64,000 nt of DNA from Petrosia ficiformis (taxonomy: Eukaryota; Porifera; Demospongiae; Haplosclerida; Petrosiidae): NCBI GenBank assembly GCA_947044365.1, contig OX345636.1, forward strand, positions 14,358,615-14,422,614, given 5' to 3'. A model generated the notes under the pieces. That model made no database searches. It saw only the letters and a program-made list of their open reading frames with translations, and was not told where the DNA came from. This document shows, piece after piece, positions 1-12,379 of this stretch (position 1 is its first letter; every line of letters begins with the position of its first letter). The position numbers and the translations under genes were made by a program.

Positions 1-551
1 GCGAGTACATTATCATGTACATGTATGGGTTCCATCTATACTAGAAAAGGTGCCTGCCTATATTAAAGATATGATATAAGCATTAAAATAGTATTGGTAT
101 AGGCAACTGCCTTGTCTATACATTGCCTACATGTATATAGCATTCACAATATCAGGATTTGTAGATTACACTATTGTCTAATTACACAAGTATGGTCTGG
201 ATATACTTTAAGATGTGTGCAACCAATGATGGCAAAGCTATGTGTGTACATAAGCTGAATGTATCACATTATTAAAAAAAAATGGGATTATACTAATTAA
301 CACTGTGACTATGTGAATTGTAAACTATACAAATAGATATATTTCATAAAGATGATGAAACTACTTAGTGCATAATAGGAGCTTTCCTGTGATAGTAATT
401 AGTTTCTTTTAGTTACTTAATTAATGTACATTAACTGTTTAATCTTGTGGTCAGGCGACATAGTTGTGACATTCTGATTGGCTGGAGCTTAGCTCTAATA
501 GTAGTTGACTAAATCGAATATTATATAAAATCTTTTTAGTTAATTACTAAC

Positions 552-3500
552 CACACTAAACACTTCTTCATAAGGAAATTCCTCAAGACCTGATTTAAGA
601 GTCACAGAACTATCAAGATACCAACCCTCTTCATCAAATATCATCTGAAGCTCATCAGTTATCTTAAATAGATATAAAGTTGTATGAGAGATAAAGCATG
701 AATAGATGGAAGACATGAAAATAATATAATATTATACAGTCATACACATAATTATAATCAGTGGGTAAAATTAATATTGAAGGAGTTCATCAGTGGTACA
801 TGATGTTTGGTCAACAGTGTTCAATGATTTCAATCAGTCAGCATAAAGTTTAAAATAAAAAGGTGGGGAGCACCATAGTATCACACTTTGAGAGATACAC
901 TGTGTATAATAATATAAACATGCGTAATATAGCTGAAAAATAATTTTAGCATTACATATATTACTATAATAAGTTAATAACATATACATGTACATGTATG
1001 TATGTACATGTACAGTACATGTACATTTGTATAAGTACTGTACATGTTAATGGGTATTATACATGTACTTTACAGTGTATGTCAATAAACTGTCACCACA
1101 AGTAACACCAATTACCTTATTTCTACTGTCAGTATTTACTGTCTTACTACTGCAGTGACAAGTATACCAAAAACTACTGTTGAACTACTTTAATGTGGAA
1201 ATGAAACTACTGTACCATATAATAATAGTGACCTTTTATTGACAAATGCTGTAGCAACTTTCATAAGCATTTAGGAATCCAACTGAGCACATTATTGAGA
1301 TATGAAAAATTTTTGGCCATGCAATCATAACTCAATATTAAGTTTGACAAACTAATTGTTTGCAATACACTTATATAGTAGTTAGGTATTTATTTACGAT
1401 GTCTGACCTGAATATGGGTATTGAAAATTGGCTGTTATAACTATGGTCACCTCACAACAAAGTAGACAGGATTCAGATAGTTGGAATGTTTAGTTACAAT
1501 AAATGACCTCTAACCTCATTAAATATTGGCTGTTATAACTATGGTCACCTCACAACAAAGTAGACAGGATTCAGATAGTTGGAATGTAGAATTGTTTAGT
1601 TACAATAAATGACCTCTAACCTCAATATGGGTATTAAATATTGGCTGTTATAACTATGGTCACCTCACAACAAAGTAGACAGGATTCAGATAGTTGGAAT
1701 GTAGAATTGTTTGGTTACAATAAATGACCTCTGACCTCAATATGGGTATTAAATATTGGCTGTTATAACTATGGTCACCTCACAACAAAGTAGACAGGAT
1801 TCAGATAGTTGGAATGTAGAATTGTTTGGTTACAATAAATGACCTCTGACCTCAATATAGGTATTAAATATTGGCTGTTATAACTATGGTCACCTCACAA
1901 CAAAGTAGACAGGATTCAGATAGTTGGAATGTAGAATTGTTTGGTTACAATAAATGACCTCTGACCTCAATATTGGTATTAAATATTGGCTGTTGTACGT
2001 CACCTCACAACAAAGTAGACAGGATTTAGATAGTTGGAATGTAGAATTGTTTAGTTACATTAAATGACCTCTGACCTCAATATGGGTATTAAATATTGGC
2101 TGTTATAACTATGGTCACCCCCACAACAAAGTAGACAGGATTTACTATAAAACAATAGCTGGAATCTAGAGTCTTAAAACTTGGCTGCCGGTTACAACTA
2201 ATTATTAATTATCATAGCTATCACTGTAACCTGAAAATTGGTAAACAGATTGACAGCCACAGAAACAGACAGAAATTATTAGTTGGTACTACCTCAGAGA
2301 AAAGGCTTTCTTCTTGTGTGATAATTAACAATTGCTGCCATCCAAATTGTCTCATCATTTCAGACACTGTTTTTGCATTTAGATCAAAAGATGGAAGTGG
2401 GCGATAAAAACTTGGATAAATCTCTCGATCGCTGAGAACAGAAGCAGCTGCAGCAAATGCCATCTACAAACAAATAAATAAACATAATTATATAATTATT
2501 AGTACAGAGTTGCAGAAACTGTCACAAAAAAACTTTGTCAGTTTCAGCAACTACTAAAATGAATAATAGTGATGTGCTGATAGTCAGATCAGTAATTGGT
2601 ATCAGTCATTACTGCCCTTTATTTCAAGTATTGGTATTGGATTTTCTGAAAGATGTACATGTAACTGATATTGTAATAAGTGTACTTGTGATATAACATC
2701 ATTAGTCACTTTTATTATAATCATGAGAAATGCTCATTCCACTGAAAGAATCAGAAACCAGAAGGTTTCCAGGGGTTCCAGAACCAGGCCTAACTAAAAG
2801 TTAAATTATTGATTTGATGTATGTTTATATATATATTATATATATGTTTGTGGCCACTTACGTGAGTGTGCGTTGCATACGTAGTTAAGGAATTTGTCAT
2901 TCTGGGGGGCTTGGTCAATTAATGAGCATAAAAGAACGTGCGTTCAAGCTCTACAGACCAGCAGAAAGAAAGCTGTGTAGCTTACATAGAAACTGGAACT
3001 AATAGCTAGCTATTCTACCTGAAATATAATCCTAAAGTTCTAAGGACCTTTAAAAAGTAGATAATCAAAATAATAACTATAATAGGCTGATGTGCTTCAG
3101 GCATGATAACTTGAAGTTAGCCATAATTACTGAATGATGGACACCGCAAAGCAGTCATAGGGATACTTTTTTCTCTATATATCTTGTTTTTACTACATTA
3201 AGCATAATATAAACAGTTTATAAACTTTGAAGTTTACTTAACAATTGGCTTTACTCATCACAACAAACAATGCCTACACTGGTATGTCTTCTTGTGGTGA
3301 ATACACGTTCAGTAATTAGTAATCAGGAGTTTTGTCAATGCACCAAACTGTAAATTTACTCCCAGATTGCATTATATTAAGCTTTCAGGGGCCAAAAATC
3401 AAAATTTCCTATGGGGCATGCCCCTGACCCAACTACATGGACGTGATATCAATATTATTGTTAGAAACGCTTTCACACTTCAAGGCTTACATTTTCAGCT

Positions 3501-6500
3501 AGTGCATTTTGTAAACATTTATTGACCCTATCCTCATGCTACATGTATATCAACTTCTATGATTTTCTAGTTTCGTAGGATTGTTGCTACATTCAATCTG
3601 GTTCCAAATCTGTATCTATTGGAAGCCACACCCACCAGGGGCATAATTATAGCCCCTAAACATGTCTGATAGGGGTGGTTGTTATCATATTCTATTTAGA
3701 AAATTAATGGAGTTGCATCCGCCCACTCCCTAGTACATCATTAATACACCTTCCTACATAAAGCTGATAATGTTAAAATAGCTCCCAGCACCAATAATGT
3801 GAACACCATTTTCTGCCTGCACTACAAATTGCTCTCCTTCTACGAAGAAGCTGCCTGTAAGGTTTTGTTGGTTAGAAAATAACATGTTAAAACAGGACTC
3901 CATTTTTGTATATATAATATAATTCACGAAGAGGTATGATATAACTCTATTGTATTAGTTATACATGAACATCATGGCAAATACATGTACATGTACATGT
4001 ACATGTACATGTACATCCTAACTATCGTTATACTGTATAATTATGTATCACCATACAGTAACAGTAGTAACTTTAACTCCATTCTCAGTACAGCACAGTA
4101 ATTAATGTCTTAATTGACAAGTACACAAATTACTGTCAAAGTACTGTTGAACTACCACGAGTAATTACTGTACTATGTAGTGACATTTTATTGATTTTGT
4201 TTGTGTCCATCAACAGTGTTTTGATACATGACTCTCTTAGTCTTCCTTGGACACAGGTGTGTATCACAGCTGGTGGTACTTAGTGCCAATTAGATACCAT
4301 GCAGTTAGTGACCACTATAAACCAAATCTGTTGATATTATGCATTTGTCAATAGGCATTTACAGTGTATACAACAGGTGTGTGGAACAGTTCTTAATAAG
4401 CTTCTAAGTACAAGAGCAACTATACTTTAAAACAAGACAAAACATTCAATTATCAAGTGAACTAATGCAATTATCATCTGTGACACAAAGCATACATACA
4501 TACATACATACATACATACATACATACATACATACATACATACATACATACATACATACATACATAAATACACATATATAGATATATACATACATACATA
4601 CATACATACATGTACATACGTACATACATTCATACATACATGTACATACATACATACATACATACACATGTACATACAAACATACATACATTCACATACA
4701 AACATACATACATACATACATACACAATTACACATGTACATACAAACATACGTACTTACATACATACATGTACATACATACAATGTACATACCTACATGC
4801 ATACATACATACATACATATATGTACATACATAAATACAACATACATACATGTACATACATACATACATACATACACATGTACATACAAACATACATACA
4901 TTCACATACAAACATACATACATACATACATACACAATTACACATGTACATACAAACATACGTACTTACATACATACATGTACATACATACAATGTACAT
5001 ACCTACATGCATACATACATACATACATATATGTACATACATAAATACAACATACATACATGTACATACATACATACATACATACAAACATACATACATG
5101 TACATACATACATACATACATACATACATACATACATGTACATACATGAATGTAAAATGTAATCATATACATGTATGATGTCAAACTGGACATTAGGAAA
5201 AGTATAGTGATCAAACCTTTATTAGCTAATTTTGTAAAATGAATAATTAAATGCTCATCCTAGATACCTAATTTAGTGTATTCTTCATTAATGACTTTAC
5301 ATAGAGAGAATTATATCATATATTTTCTGTCCTAAATTAGAAATGGTGCATTTACTCACATAATACTACCTCATTTTCTAATAATATATGGATGAATGGT
5401 TATGGATGAATGGATGGATGGATAGATGGGTGGATAGTTGGATGAATCGATGGATAAATGAAAGATGAATGGATAGGATTAAATTTGCTAACATTTTCCT
5501 GGCTTCTAATATAATTCACATTTTCTTGTGTAAAATATTATTTTGTGCAAAAATGTAGTAACACAATTATTCCTGACCTGAACAAACTGAATCCATACTG
5601 ACTAAAAATATTTTTGGCTTACTATATACTCAAAACTAAAACACATCGATAAACATTTTGCACACACACATGCACACACATACACACGCACACACTTACA
5701 GATGCACACGCACACACTTACAAGTGGGATTCAGTTGATTAAAATTAAAATTATTAATTAATTTAGAATCCATACTGCACTAAAAATATTTTTGGCTTAC
5801 TATACCCAAAACTAAAACACATCAATAAACTTTGGAGTTTGAATTCAAGCATGTATATGCCTACACGTACCTGTGGAATATTCCAGTTATCACTGATCTC
5901 TGCTACAGGAATAGTAGCTACAGAACATCCACAACATAGAAGAGAGATGTAGGTAGGCTGACTGTCATTGTTGAAGTCATGAAAGAAAGAGTTCAAAGCA
6001 GGTCCTCTGTTACACTATGAAAGAATGAACAAAGAATATAATATATTTCGCACACTTTTAATACATGAACAAATGAAAAACATAACTACTATGAGATCAG
6101 ACTGCTGTTTTAAAGTTAGACATTATTGTTATAAATTAGAAAGATAGGGATACATGTATATTACAAATTATAATGAATGCACTCGCAGTGCAGAACCCTC
6201 GCCACAAGTGTGATTTGGGAACAAGAATGATTGAGTCACTGACAAGAAAATAACTGCAGACAATATTTGACTGTAATAATAATAACTAGAGTAATTACAT
6301 GTATTTACATAATAGTAAATAACATCAAACGTTAACACATATACATAATGAAATCATTGAGAAATGATCGAGAGGATCGAGGAGGATACCAAACTTCACA
6401 AAGTAAGCACACGAGGCAAAACGTTGTGACTATACTAGGCTACACCGATGTGCATGCGCAACGTACAGAATGAGCGAAAATGGCAACTGAGAAAAGTCTA

Positions 6501-7609
6501 TTGATTCCACGAAAGCTGGAGATAGTCATTTCATTTGTTGACGAGATTATCACAAATCGTTTAAATGTCGGAATTATCACACTCTAGCGTTTGGAAAGCA
6601 GTGTCAATGAACCAGTAACACCAGTGTTATAGACTCCAAATGTCTAGAGCCGAACGTATTAATCCATTGTAATCATTGTTGTTCTTTCATTGTACCTTTG
6701 TAATGATAATACAATAGTCACATTGTAATGATAATACAATAGTCACATTTCACCTGTATATATATATAAGTAAGATTCTACCATTTGTTTTTTTTGAGAT
6801 CCAAATTCGAATATATAATAATCTTGAGTTATAACAACCAAGTATTTGCAAAGATTACGTGGTAACACACACACACACATACATGTACAAACCGATTACT
6901 ATAACCCTCTGCCTACGCGCTCGGGCTAATAATAAATATAATAATTATTAATATTAGTTAAAGTTTGATGCTGAATTGCTTCCCATATTATCCACTCTTA
7001 AATGTGGCTTGGAAAAAGCTAGATCTCACGGGATGATGACTACAAAAGATTTCTTACAAAGTGAGAAGAGTAGTCTGTATAAACCATTTTGGATTTCCCA
7101 TGTAATAATTCATTAATATATTGCAGAATAGAGTAGTAAAATGATCACCTTTTGTAGAGAATAGGCAAACTGACATGTAGACAAAGTGAGAATAACTCTA
7201 CATGAGAAAGCCAGTCATGATCATCGTAATTAAAGTAATCATAGGGATACTTTTCTTCATAATTATTACATAATGTACGCATATGTATTAACTACTATTA
7301 CAAGCAATGCATACACCTCACTTCTTAAAATACAGGTACACTATGCAAATATATTTAATAGCTATAGTAATGCAAAGTAATGATCCTCACTTCTGAGTCC
7401 TGTACTTCAGTATATTGGAGAGTATAATTCTCAAGAATATCTGAACGACTATTGATCTGCTCAAGAGCTTTGTCAATAATAGGAATGGATCCAGAAGCAA
7501 CAAAACTTCCAGTCTTGGTTGTAATAAATGAGAAATATAGAGGAATTTTGCCTGCAGCATAACCAAATGACAAAGAAATCAGAAGAATGTAGAGTACAGA
7601 GCTAAACAT
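552..7609 (-). CDS. GABA-B-like class C GPCR, gene A, 5' part (exons 1-4, continues beyond left edge)
   Basis: Four coding exons are read on the minus strand: 7391-7609, 5871-6014, 2293-2463 and 552-662 (73, 48, 57 and 37 codons). All are in phase 0 with GT/AG borders. Exon 1 starts with a signal peptide ([18 protein letters not shown]) and the start of a Venus-flytrap ligand-binding domain. Exon 2 holds the CNRGPAL and CCGCSVAT motifs and ISDNWNIPQ. Exon 3 holds SVLSDREIYPSFYRPLPS and FGWQQLLIITQE, as in GABA-B and other family 3 receptors. The 7TM region would lie left of position 1. The same four exons occur in gene B with almost the same lengths (exon 4 is 111 bp here, 108 bp there), so this is a tandem paralogue. 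The product should be a plasma-membrane receptor. The ligand is unknown, because GABA-contact residues are not clearly kept. It could be a pseudogene if the unseen part is broken, but no frame damage is visible here. Confidence 0.8.
1430..2160. repeat. 115-bp tandem repeat, about 7 copies, in intron 3 of gene A
   Basis: The start ggctgttataactatggtca recurs at 1430, 1528, 1643, 1758, 1873, 1988 and 2098 (spacings 98, 115, 115, 115, 115, 110). Copies differ by a few bases. The matching intron of gene B has a single related copy near 29890, so the array grew in gene A after the duplication. Confidence 0.9.
2838..3192 (+). mobile_element. nonautonomous element of the STPR/Helitron-like family, copy 1
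   Basis: It starts near gtttgtggccacttacg, passes gcatacgtagttaaggaa, ctggaactaatagctagcta and gataatcaaaataataacta, and ends caaagcagtcatagggatac followed by ttttttctctatat. The same ordered blocks occur at 11238-11632 and 16806-17166. They also flank the STPR ORF at 9657-10313 (opposite strand), so this is an internally deleted derivative. Confidence 0.7.
4489..5143. repeat. (TACA)n microsatellite with a 210-bp higher-order duplication
   Basis: The array is almost pure TACA with variants. An irregular block containing ttcacataca and caatgtacat recurs exactly 210 bp apart (4691/4901 and 4781/4991). Long MYVC/HTYI reading frames across it are artefacts of the repeat. A TACA array also lies in the same intron of gene B. 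Confidence 0.9.
5385..5475. repeat. (GGAT)n-like simple repeat
   Basis: Degenerate atggatggatgg units. A related tract lies at 35175-35230 in the same intron position of gene B. Confidence 0.7.
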
Positions 7610-7702
7610 GGCTAACTGGATAATTAGGTCTTTCTTTAAGCAGCTTGTAGCAAAAATAAGTTTATCGAACTAATATAGAGTGTAAGTCTGTAATGTTAAC
7701 AG

Positions 7703-7710
7703 CTTTTATA
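7703..7710 (-). promoter_or_regulatory. candidate TATA box of gene A
   Basis: On the minus strand GGGTATAAAAG lies about 95-100 bp upstream of the exon 1 ATG. Gene B has GGGTATAAAAA at the matching place. The surrounding 5' flank is also conserved between the two copies. Confidence 0.45.
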
Positions 7711-7714
7711 CCCT

Positions 7715-9405
7715 TTGGTGTTAAATATTGAATCTCTAGAAGTACATGCATGGTAAAAGTTTAAGTTAATCTTATAAAGTTGCTATGGTAATATCAAAAT
7801 TATGATAGGTAAGCCTTGAAAGTGCATGCAGAAACAATCATTTTAGCAAATGCTTATTTTTTAAAACAACTCAATAATCCTATCTGGACAAGACTTACTT
7901 ATTTTACATGTGGGATAGAGTACACTTATTAATTTAAAGGTCATTCACATTCACAATGACCTCAGAAACATTTTAGTTTGGAAAGGCAAACAATCTTTTT
8001 ACCAGCACCATTATCATATAATTATCCTTCCCACTCTTTTTTTTGCTTATGTCAAGTTTCAATCCATTGCTTCATTATTGAGTTACTGTATTAATCTTAT
8101 GACATTAAATTGTAAAATCATTACATTCCAATGTTAGGTCATTATGAATGTGAACAGACTATGGCATCTATTATGAAAGTGTCTCATTTTTGTATGTATT
8201 ACATTACTTTAAGAGAAATATATGCACCACTCTTGCAAATCAAAACCATTAAAACATCTCCAAGAAGAACATTAAAAATTTAAAATTGAAGTTGTATTCA
8301 TTTTCATATTATTGTCTTTTTATTTAAAAAAATAATTTTTCAATGATTCAGTCATTGAAATTTTACCACGATTGTTACATACCATGTAATAAAACAGAAC
8401 AAAGCAGGATCATCCCATATCCAACATATACACGTAGCACATTATAGCATTATGAGAATTATTTAATCTGGCAATATTATTGATTCACAAATTTCTTTTT
8501 GTCAAGATACAAGAACCATAGGCATAGCCAGACCTTTAGTTTTGGGTAGGCCAAATATACATGTAGCATAGATTGATGAAGTTTTTTTTTAATTATTAAA
8601 TTTCTAATAGGTGTGGTCTACTGTTCATAGCCTGCAGACTGACTTTGCATGAATTTCCCAAGTCTCTGGCATGAGTCTTATCAAGAATCATGCCAGACTG
8701 ACCTTGCAGTTTCTCTCTAACATTAGCTTGCATTAATTTCCCAAGTCTCTGGCATGAGTCTTATCAATAATGCCAGACTTAATATTTTTAAGGTATCTTA
8801 CCATATCATGCAAAAACATACAAGACACTTCCAAGACCTTGCAAAGTATTTTTTTGATAGGGATATACTGGTATGTATGAACTCGTATGTATGTATGTAT
8901 GTATTGGTAATAAGGTATTGGGAGTCTAAGACTATCCAATAGTTGGCGGATTACCTTGCACCCTCCTTTGCCTTCTAGCTTCTAATCTCTCTTTGTTTCT
9001 GAAGCTTTCTCTATGTCTTAGTCGAAGCTATTGACGTTACCATTGCATTTATACATGTCTGTTACTTATATATACAAATTTTTAATGATTACATTTTGAC
9101 ACGTGTGCAATGAACAGTCTGGCCTTAGGAACCAGAGATGGGGGATTAAAGAAATCTTTGATGGGGCCCCAACCCTCTCCCCTCTGTTCAACTCACTTAT
9201 GTGGTATTTATAGATTTTCTGTGTTATTTTTGAAATATATTATATATTGTATTTATTTATTTTATTTATATATACCTTTATTATGTACTTTATTTCCCTG
9301 GAGTGACTGTCTTCTTACACGTGGACCTATCAGAAGTGACTTGCTTCTTACACGTGGTTCTACTGAAATGACCTCACCTTTTTAATTAAAGTTTTTTTAA
9401 AAAAT
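7715..9405. other. intergenic stretch between gene A and the STPR element
   Basis: No gene is supported. It holds an interspersed repeat shared with 17165-17300 and 36610-36730 (attatcctt...ttcattattgagttac), and a local duplication (cccaagtctctggcatgagt at about 8658 and 8738). The ORFs here have no recognisable domain. Confidence 0.6.
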
Positions 9406-9408
9406 TAT

Positions 9409-10510
9409 TATGGCCCGTAGGGCCATCCCTATAATTGCTTTCCACGGGGTTTAATGTATATATATTATATATATAATATAATTATATACAAGATATATAG
9501 AGAAAAAAAACATCCCTATGATTGCTTTACAAGTTTAAGTGAAGATAAAAGTATCCTTATGACTGCTTTGTGGTGTCCAGCATTCAGTAATCATGGCTGA
9601 CTTCATCAAGCACATGATGGAAGACAACAGCTTATTATAGTTATTATTTTGATTATCTACTCTCCTGACCTTTCTTCTTCAGTCTCCTCACTGACACGTA
9701 CATTAGCACGTTGACTCAAGTCAGCAAGACGACTGGTCCTTTCTTCTTCAGTCTCCTCACTGACACGTACATTAGCACGTTGACTCAAGTCAGCAAGACG
9801 ACTGGTCCTTTCTTCTTCAGTTTCCTCATTGACACGTACAGTAGCACGTTGTCTTAAATCAGCAAGACGACTGGATCTTTGTTCTTCAGTCTCTACACTG
9901 TTACGTGTAGAAGCTCTTTGTCTCATTCTTTCCAAACGTATTATCTTTTCTTGCGGAGTTTCAGATTGTAGACGTCTACGGTCAAGTACCCTTTGTTTAT
10001 TCAATCGGATACTACGCTGCTCATCTGTTTCATTTTGTCTTCTCAGTCTTTCTCTATCTCTCTTCCTCCTTAAGGGTTCTTGGCCTCCATTGTTGTGGGA
10101 GGAGCTACAAGAATTGTCTGGGTTGTGAAGAGGTAGTTGGACAGCTGTACAGGTCTCAGAATTTGTTAGACGAGGTAACTTTGGACTACATGAACCACTT
10201 GCATGCTGCTGGACCAAACCACTCGTACTTTCCATACTATATAAATTCTCATCACGTACTCGTTTACACGGAGCACGCTTTGCTTTCCTATTCTCCATAC
10301 TAACAGTAGACATACTAGTAGTAGTAAGCTACCAGGTGTAAGAACAAAGGTGAACAGCTGGACGCACAAGTTTCCATTGCTACAGGATTTCCCAGACGAT
10401 AGAGAGTTCCCAGCACGCTTCTTTATTGGTTCCGCCCCCGGGAATGACGTAACTTCCTTAACTACGTATACAACGCATACTCGCGTAAGTGACACAAGAA
10501 TAATTATATA
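9409..10510 (-). mobile_element. Helitron-like element carrying an STPR-repeat ORF (internally deleted)
   Basis: On the minus strand it runs from near 10510 (cgcgagtatgcgttgtatac, gtcattcccgggggc) through the ORF at 9657-10313. It then joins agagtagataatcaaaataa and ends with gcaatcatagggatg near 9510. Both ends match the approximately 350-400-bp nonautonomous copies elsewhere in the window. A neighbouring block at 9409-9455 has the short palindrome ATGGCCCGTAGGGCCAT, possibly the terminal hairpin. The Helitron assignment rests on the STPR ORF (common in animal Helitron proteins) and is inference; no Rep or helicase sequence is present. Confidence 0.55.
9657..10313 (-). CDS. STPR (23-residue) repeat protein, truncated transposon ORF, 218 aa
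   Basis: A continuous minus-strand ORF. The N-terminal half is basic and serine-rich without a recognised domain. From about residue 80 to the end it is made of 23-residue units such as RLADLSQRANVRVSEETEEE, with R, E and A spaced as in STPR (score-and-three peptide) repeats. The last units come from nearly identical 69-bp DNA repeats. STPR regions bind DNA in known proteins and often form the N-terminus of Helitron proteins in invertebrates. The frame stops (EEERSGE) exactly where the element's 3' block begins, so the protein is cut by an internal deletion rather than being a host gene. Whether it is expressed or aids mobilisation of the small copies is unknown. Confidence 0.6.
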   Translation of the reverse strand: MSTVSMENRKAKRAPCKRVRDENLYSMESTSGLVQQHASGSCSPKLPRLTNSETCTAVQLPLHNPDNSCSSSHNNGGQEPLRRKRDRERLRRQNETDEQRSIRLNKQRVLDRRRLQSETPQEKIIRLERMRQRASTRNSVETEEQRSSRLADLRQRATVRVNEETEEERTSRLADLSQRANVRVSEETEEERTSRLADLSQRANVRVSEETEEERSGE

Positions 10511-11020
10511 TATTTATCAAACAATGTTTACCATAGAAACAACGAATCCCATACATTTTCAATTAGACATTCAAATCACGCACTATGATAATATTTTACC
10601 GTATTGTACTGGACCGTATTGTATTGTACTGGACTCGCGTGACCGGAAGTTTATTGTACAGAAAATCACCTGACCGGATGTTTTATTTTACAGCGTGTCA
10701 CATGTTGCTAAGTAAAAATTGTGTAGAAAGAGATTACTCTATAATCTCTTCAGTTTTGACGATGGTCAAGTTAGTAAACATGAGTTGTGATAAAATTCTA
10801 AATGAGGTAAGTTTTGTGTATGATAAAATGTGAAAATAGAGAGGTTTTTATATGTTCAGTGCTGAAAGTCTCTTTTCGAGTTGGAGGTTGCCCGAGATAG
10901 CTACTGGTTTGGGATTTAGCTTGTAAATGCTTCAAGATGACCATCTTTATCATGATAGTTTGAATAATAAAGTATTGCTAAGTAATAATAGGCAAAAACA
11001 AGCATGATTTGATAAATTTA

Positions 11021-11131
11021 TTATCGCACAGATACCCGGGAAATATTACTCGTTGGATACAGCGTGCCACTCGTCCTTCGGACTCGTGGCAACGCTGTAT
11101 CCAACTCGTAATATTTCCCGGTATCTGTGCG

Positions 11132-11135
<4 letters not shown>
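11021..11135. repeat. 115-bp near-perfect palindrome (foldback)
   Basis: Left arm from ttatcgcacagatacc to the centre ccttcgg; right arm ends ggtatctgtgcgataa. The arms pair over about 50 bp with few mismatches. An (AT)n tract follows directly. Probably a foldback/MITE insertion. Confidence 0.85.
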
Positions 11136-11172
<37 letters not shown>

Positions 11173-11237
11173 ATACATCGAACCCGTGGGAAAGCAATCA
11201 TAGGGATGGCCCTACGGGCCATAATAATATTATTATA

Positions 11238-11632
11238 TATGTTTGTGTCACTTGCGCAACTATGCGTTGTATACGTAGTTAAGGAAGTTGCGTCATTCCC
11301 GGGGGCTCGGTCAATTAATGGGCGTGGCGCGTAAACGAACGCGCGATCAAGCTCTACACACCAGCAGAAAGAAAGCTGTTGAACTTACGTAGAAACTGGA
11401 ACTAATAGCTAGCTATTCTGCCTGAAATATATTCCTAAAGTTCTACAAGGTCCTTTGAAAGGTCAGGAGAGTAGATAATCAAAATAATAACTATAATAAG
11501 CTGTTGTCTTTCATGCTTGATAAAGTCAGCCATGATTACTGAATTCTGCACACCACAAAGCAGTCATATCTTCACTTAAATTTGTAAAGCAATCATAGGG
11601 ATGTTTTTTTCTCTATATACACTTGTTTAATA
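11238..11632 (+). mobile_element. nonautonomous element of the STPR/Helitron-like family, copy 2
   Basis: The best-preserved short copy: gtgtcacttgcgcaactatg, gttgtatacgtagttaagga and gtcattcccgggggctcgg at the 5' side, gtaaagcaatcatagggatg at the 3' side. It is directly preceded by a hairpin block at 11185-11222 (gcaatcatagggatggccct then acgggcc), which looks like the end of another copy. Confidence 0.7.
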
Positions 11633-11936
11633 CTTTTAAGTCTGGTATCATCGTTTATATGCAACTGTTATTTGTCTATTTTGTCATGACAATCGTTTAT
11701 AATTTTTATTATCGTATGTATGTATGTATGTATGCATCTACATGTATAATTATATAATTGTTATGTATTGTATTGCATCATATTACCCACCAGCTGAACT
11801 TCACTCTAGTCTGTTACCAATATCATTCATTTACAGTTCATTTGGAGCTACTTCTACTGTCCCTAGCTGAAACTGCCATAGCATGCTTGTTCCATCATCT
11901 TTAACTTTTTTAAAATTAATACACACCTAGTATCGC

Positions 11937-12004
11937 GAGCCAGACCCCTCCCCTTTTTTAGATCGGATCCGGACGGCGATCTCAAAAGGGGAGGAGTCTG
12001 GCTC
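11937..12004. repeat. 68-bp inverted repeat
   Basis: gagccagacccctccccttt pairs with aaaaggggaggagtctggct, around the centre gatccggacgg. Probably a tiny foldback element. Confidence 0.8.
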
Positions 12005-12285
12005 CGAGACTAAAACCATAGATTATATAGACTACGTATAAGGGATTGGAAACGGCGCACGTGATCCCATGGCATAAGTCTGTGACGCACTCCGTGTCCC
12101 CAGAAATCAATTAAATTTTATTACTTAGTGGTGAGGACTGATCATAGAAAAAACATCATTCCTTGCTGAAACTGGACTATTAAGGTGTTTTTTCTTGATA
12201 TACATGTTGCTATTGTATCGTTTTAACATCTCAACTGCTAAAACATTAGCAACAAATCATGTACGATGTTAAAAACCATTGTTTT

Positions 12286-12379
12286 TTATGGCCCGTAGGG
12301 CCATCCCTATAATTGCTTTCCACGGGGTTTAATGTATATATTATATATATACATTAAACCCCGTGGAAAGCAATTATAG
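12286..12379. repeat. terminal hairpin block and head-to-head palindrome of the STPR-element family
   Basis: ATGGCCCGTAGGGCCAT is followed by ctataattgctttccacggg and ggtttaatgtata. The latter is repeated in inverse at once (12307-12379). The same block, unpaired, is at 9409 and 16757. Confidence 0.7.

Larger units (their letters stand above)
2464..5870. other. intron 2 of gene A; TE fragments and satellite, no gene
   Basis: No exon is supported. The stretch holds a Helitron-like nonautonomous copy (2838-3192), an (ACATGT)n run near 3984-4015, the large TACA array, and GGAT-type and CA-type simple repeats. About 4200-4440 and 5150-5520 are clearly related to 33200-33460 and 34980-35275 in intron 2 of gene B. 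Confidence 0.7.

Noticed and set aside
4427..5214. Several long overlapping ORFs of MYVC and HTYI repeats on both strands
   Set aside because: They are translations of the TACA microsatellite in all frames and lie in an intron.
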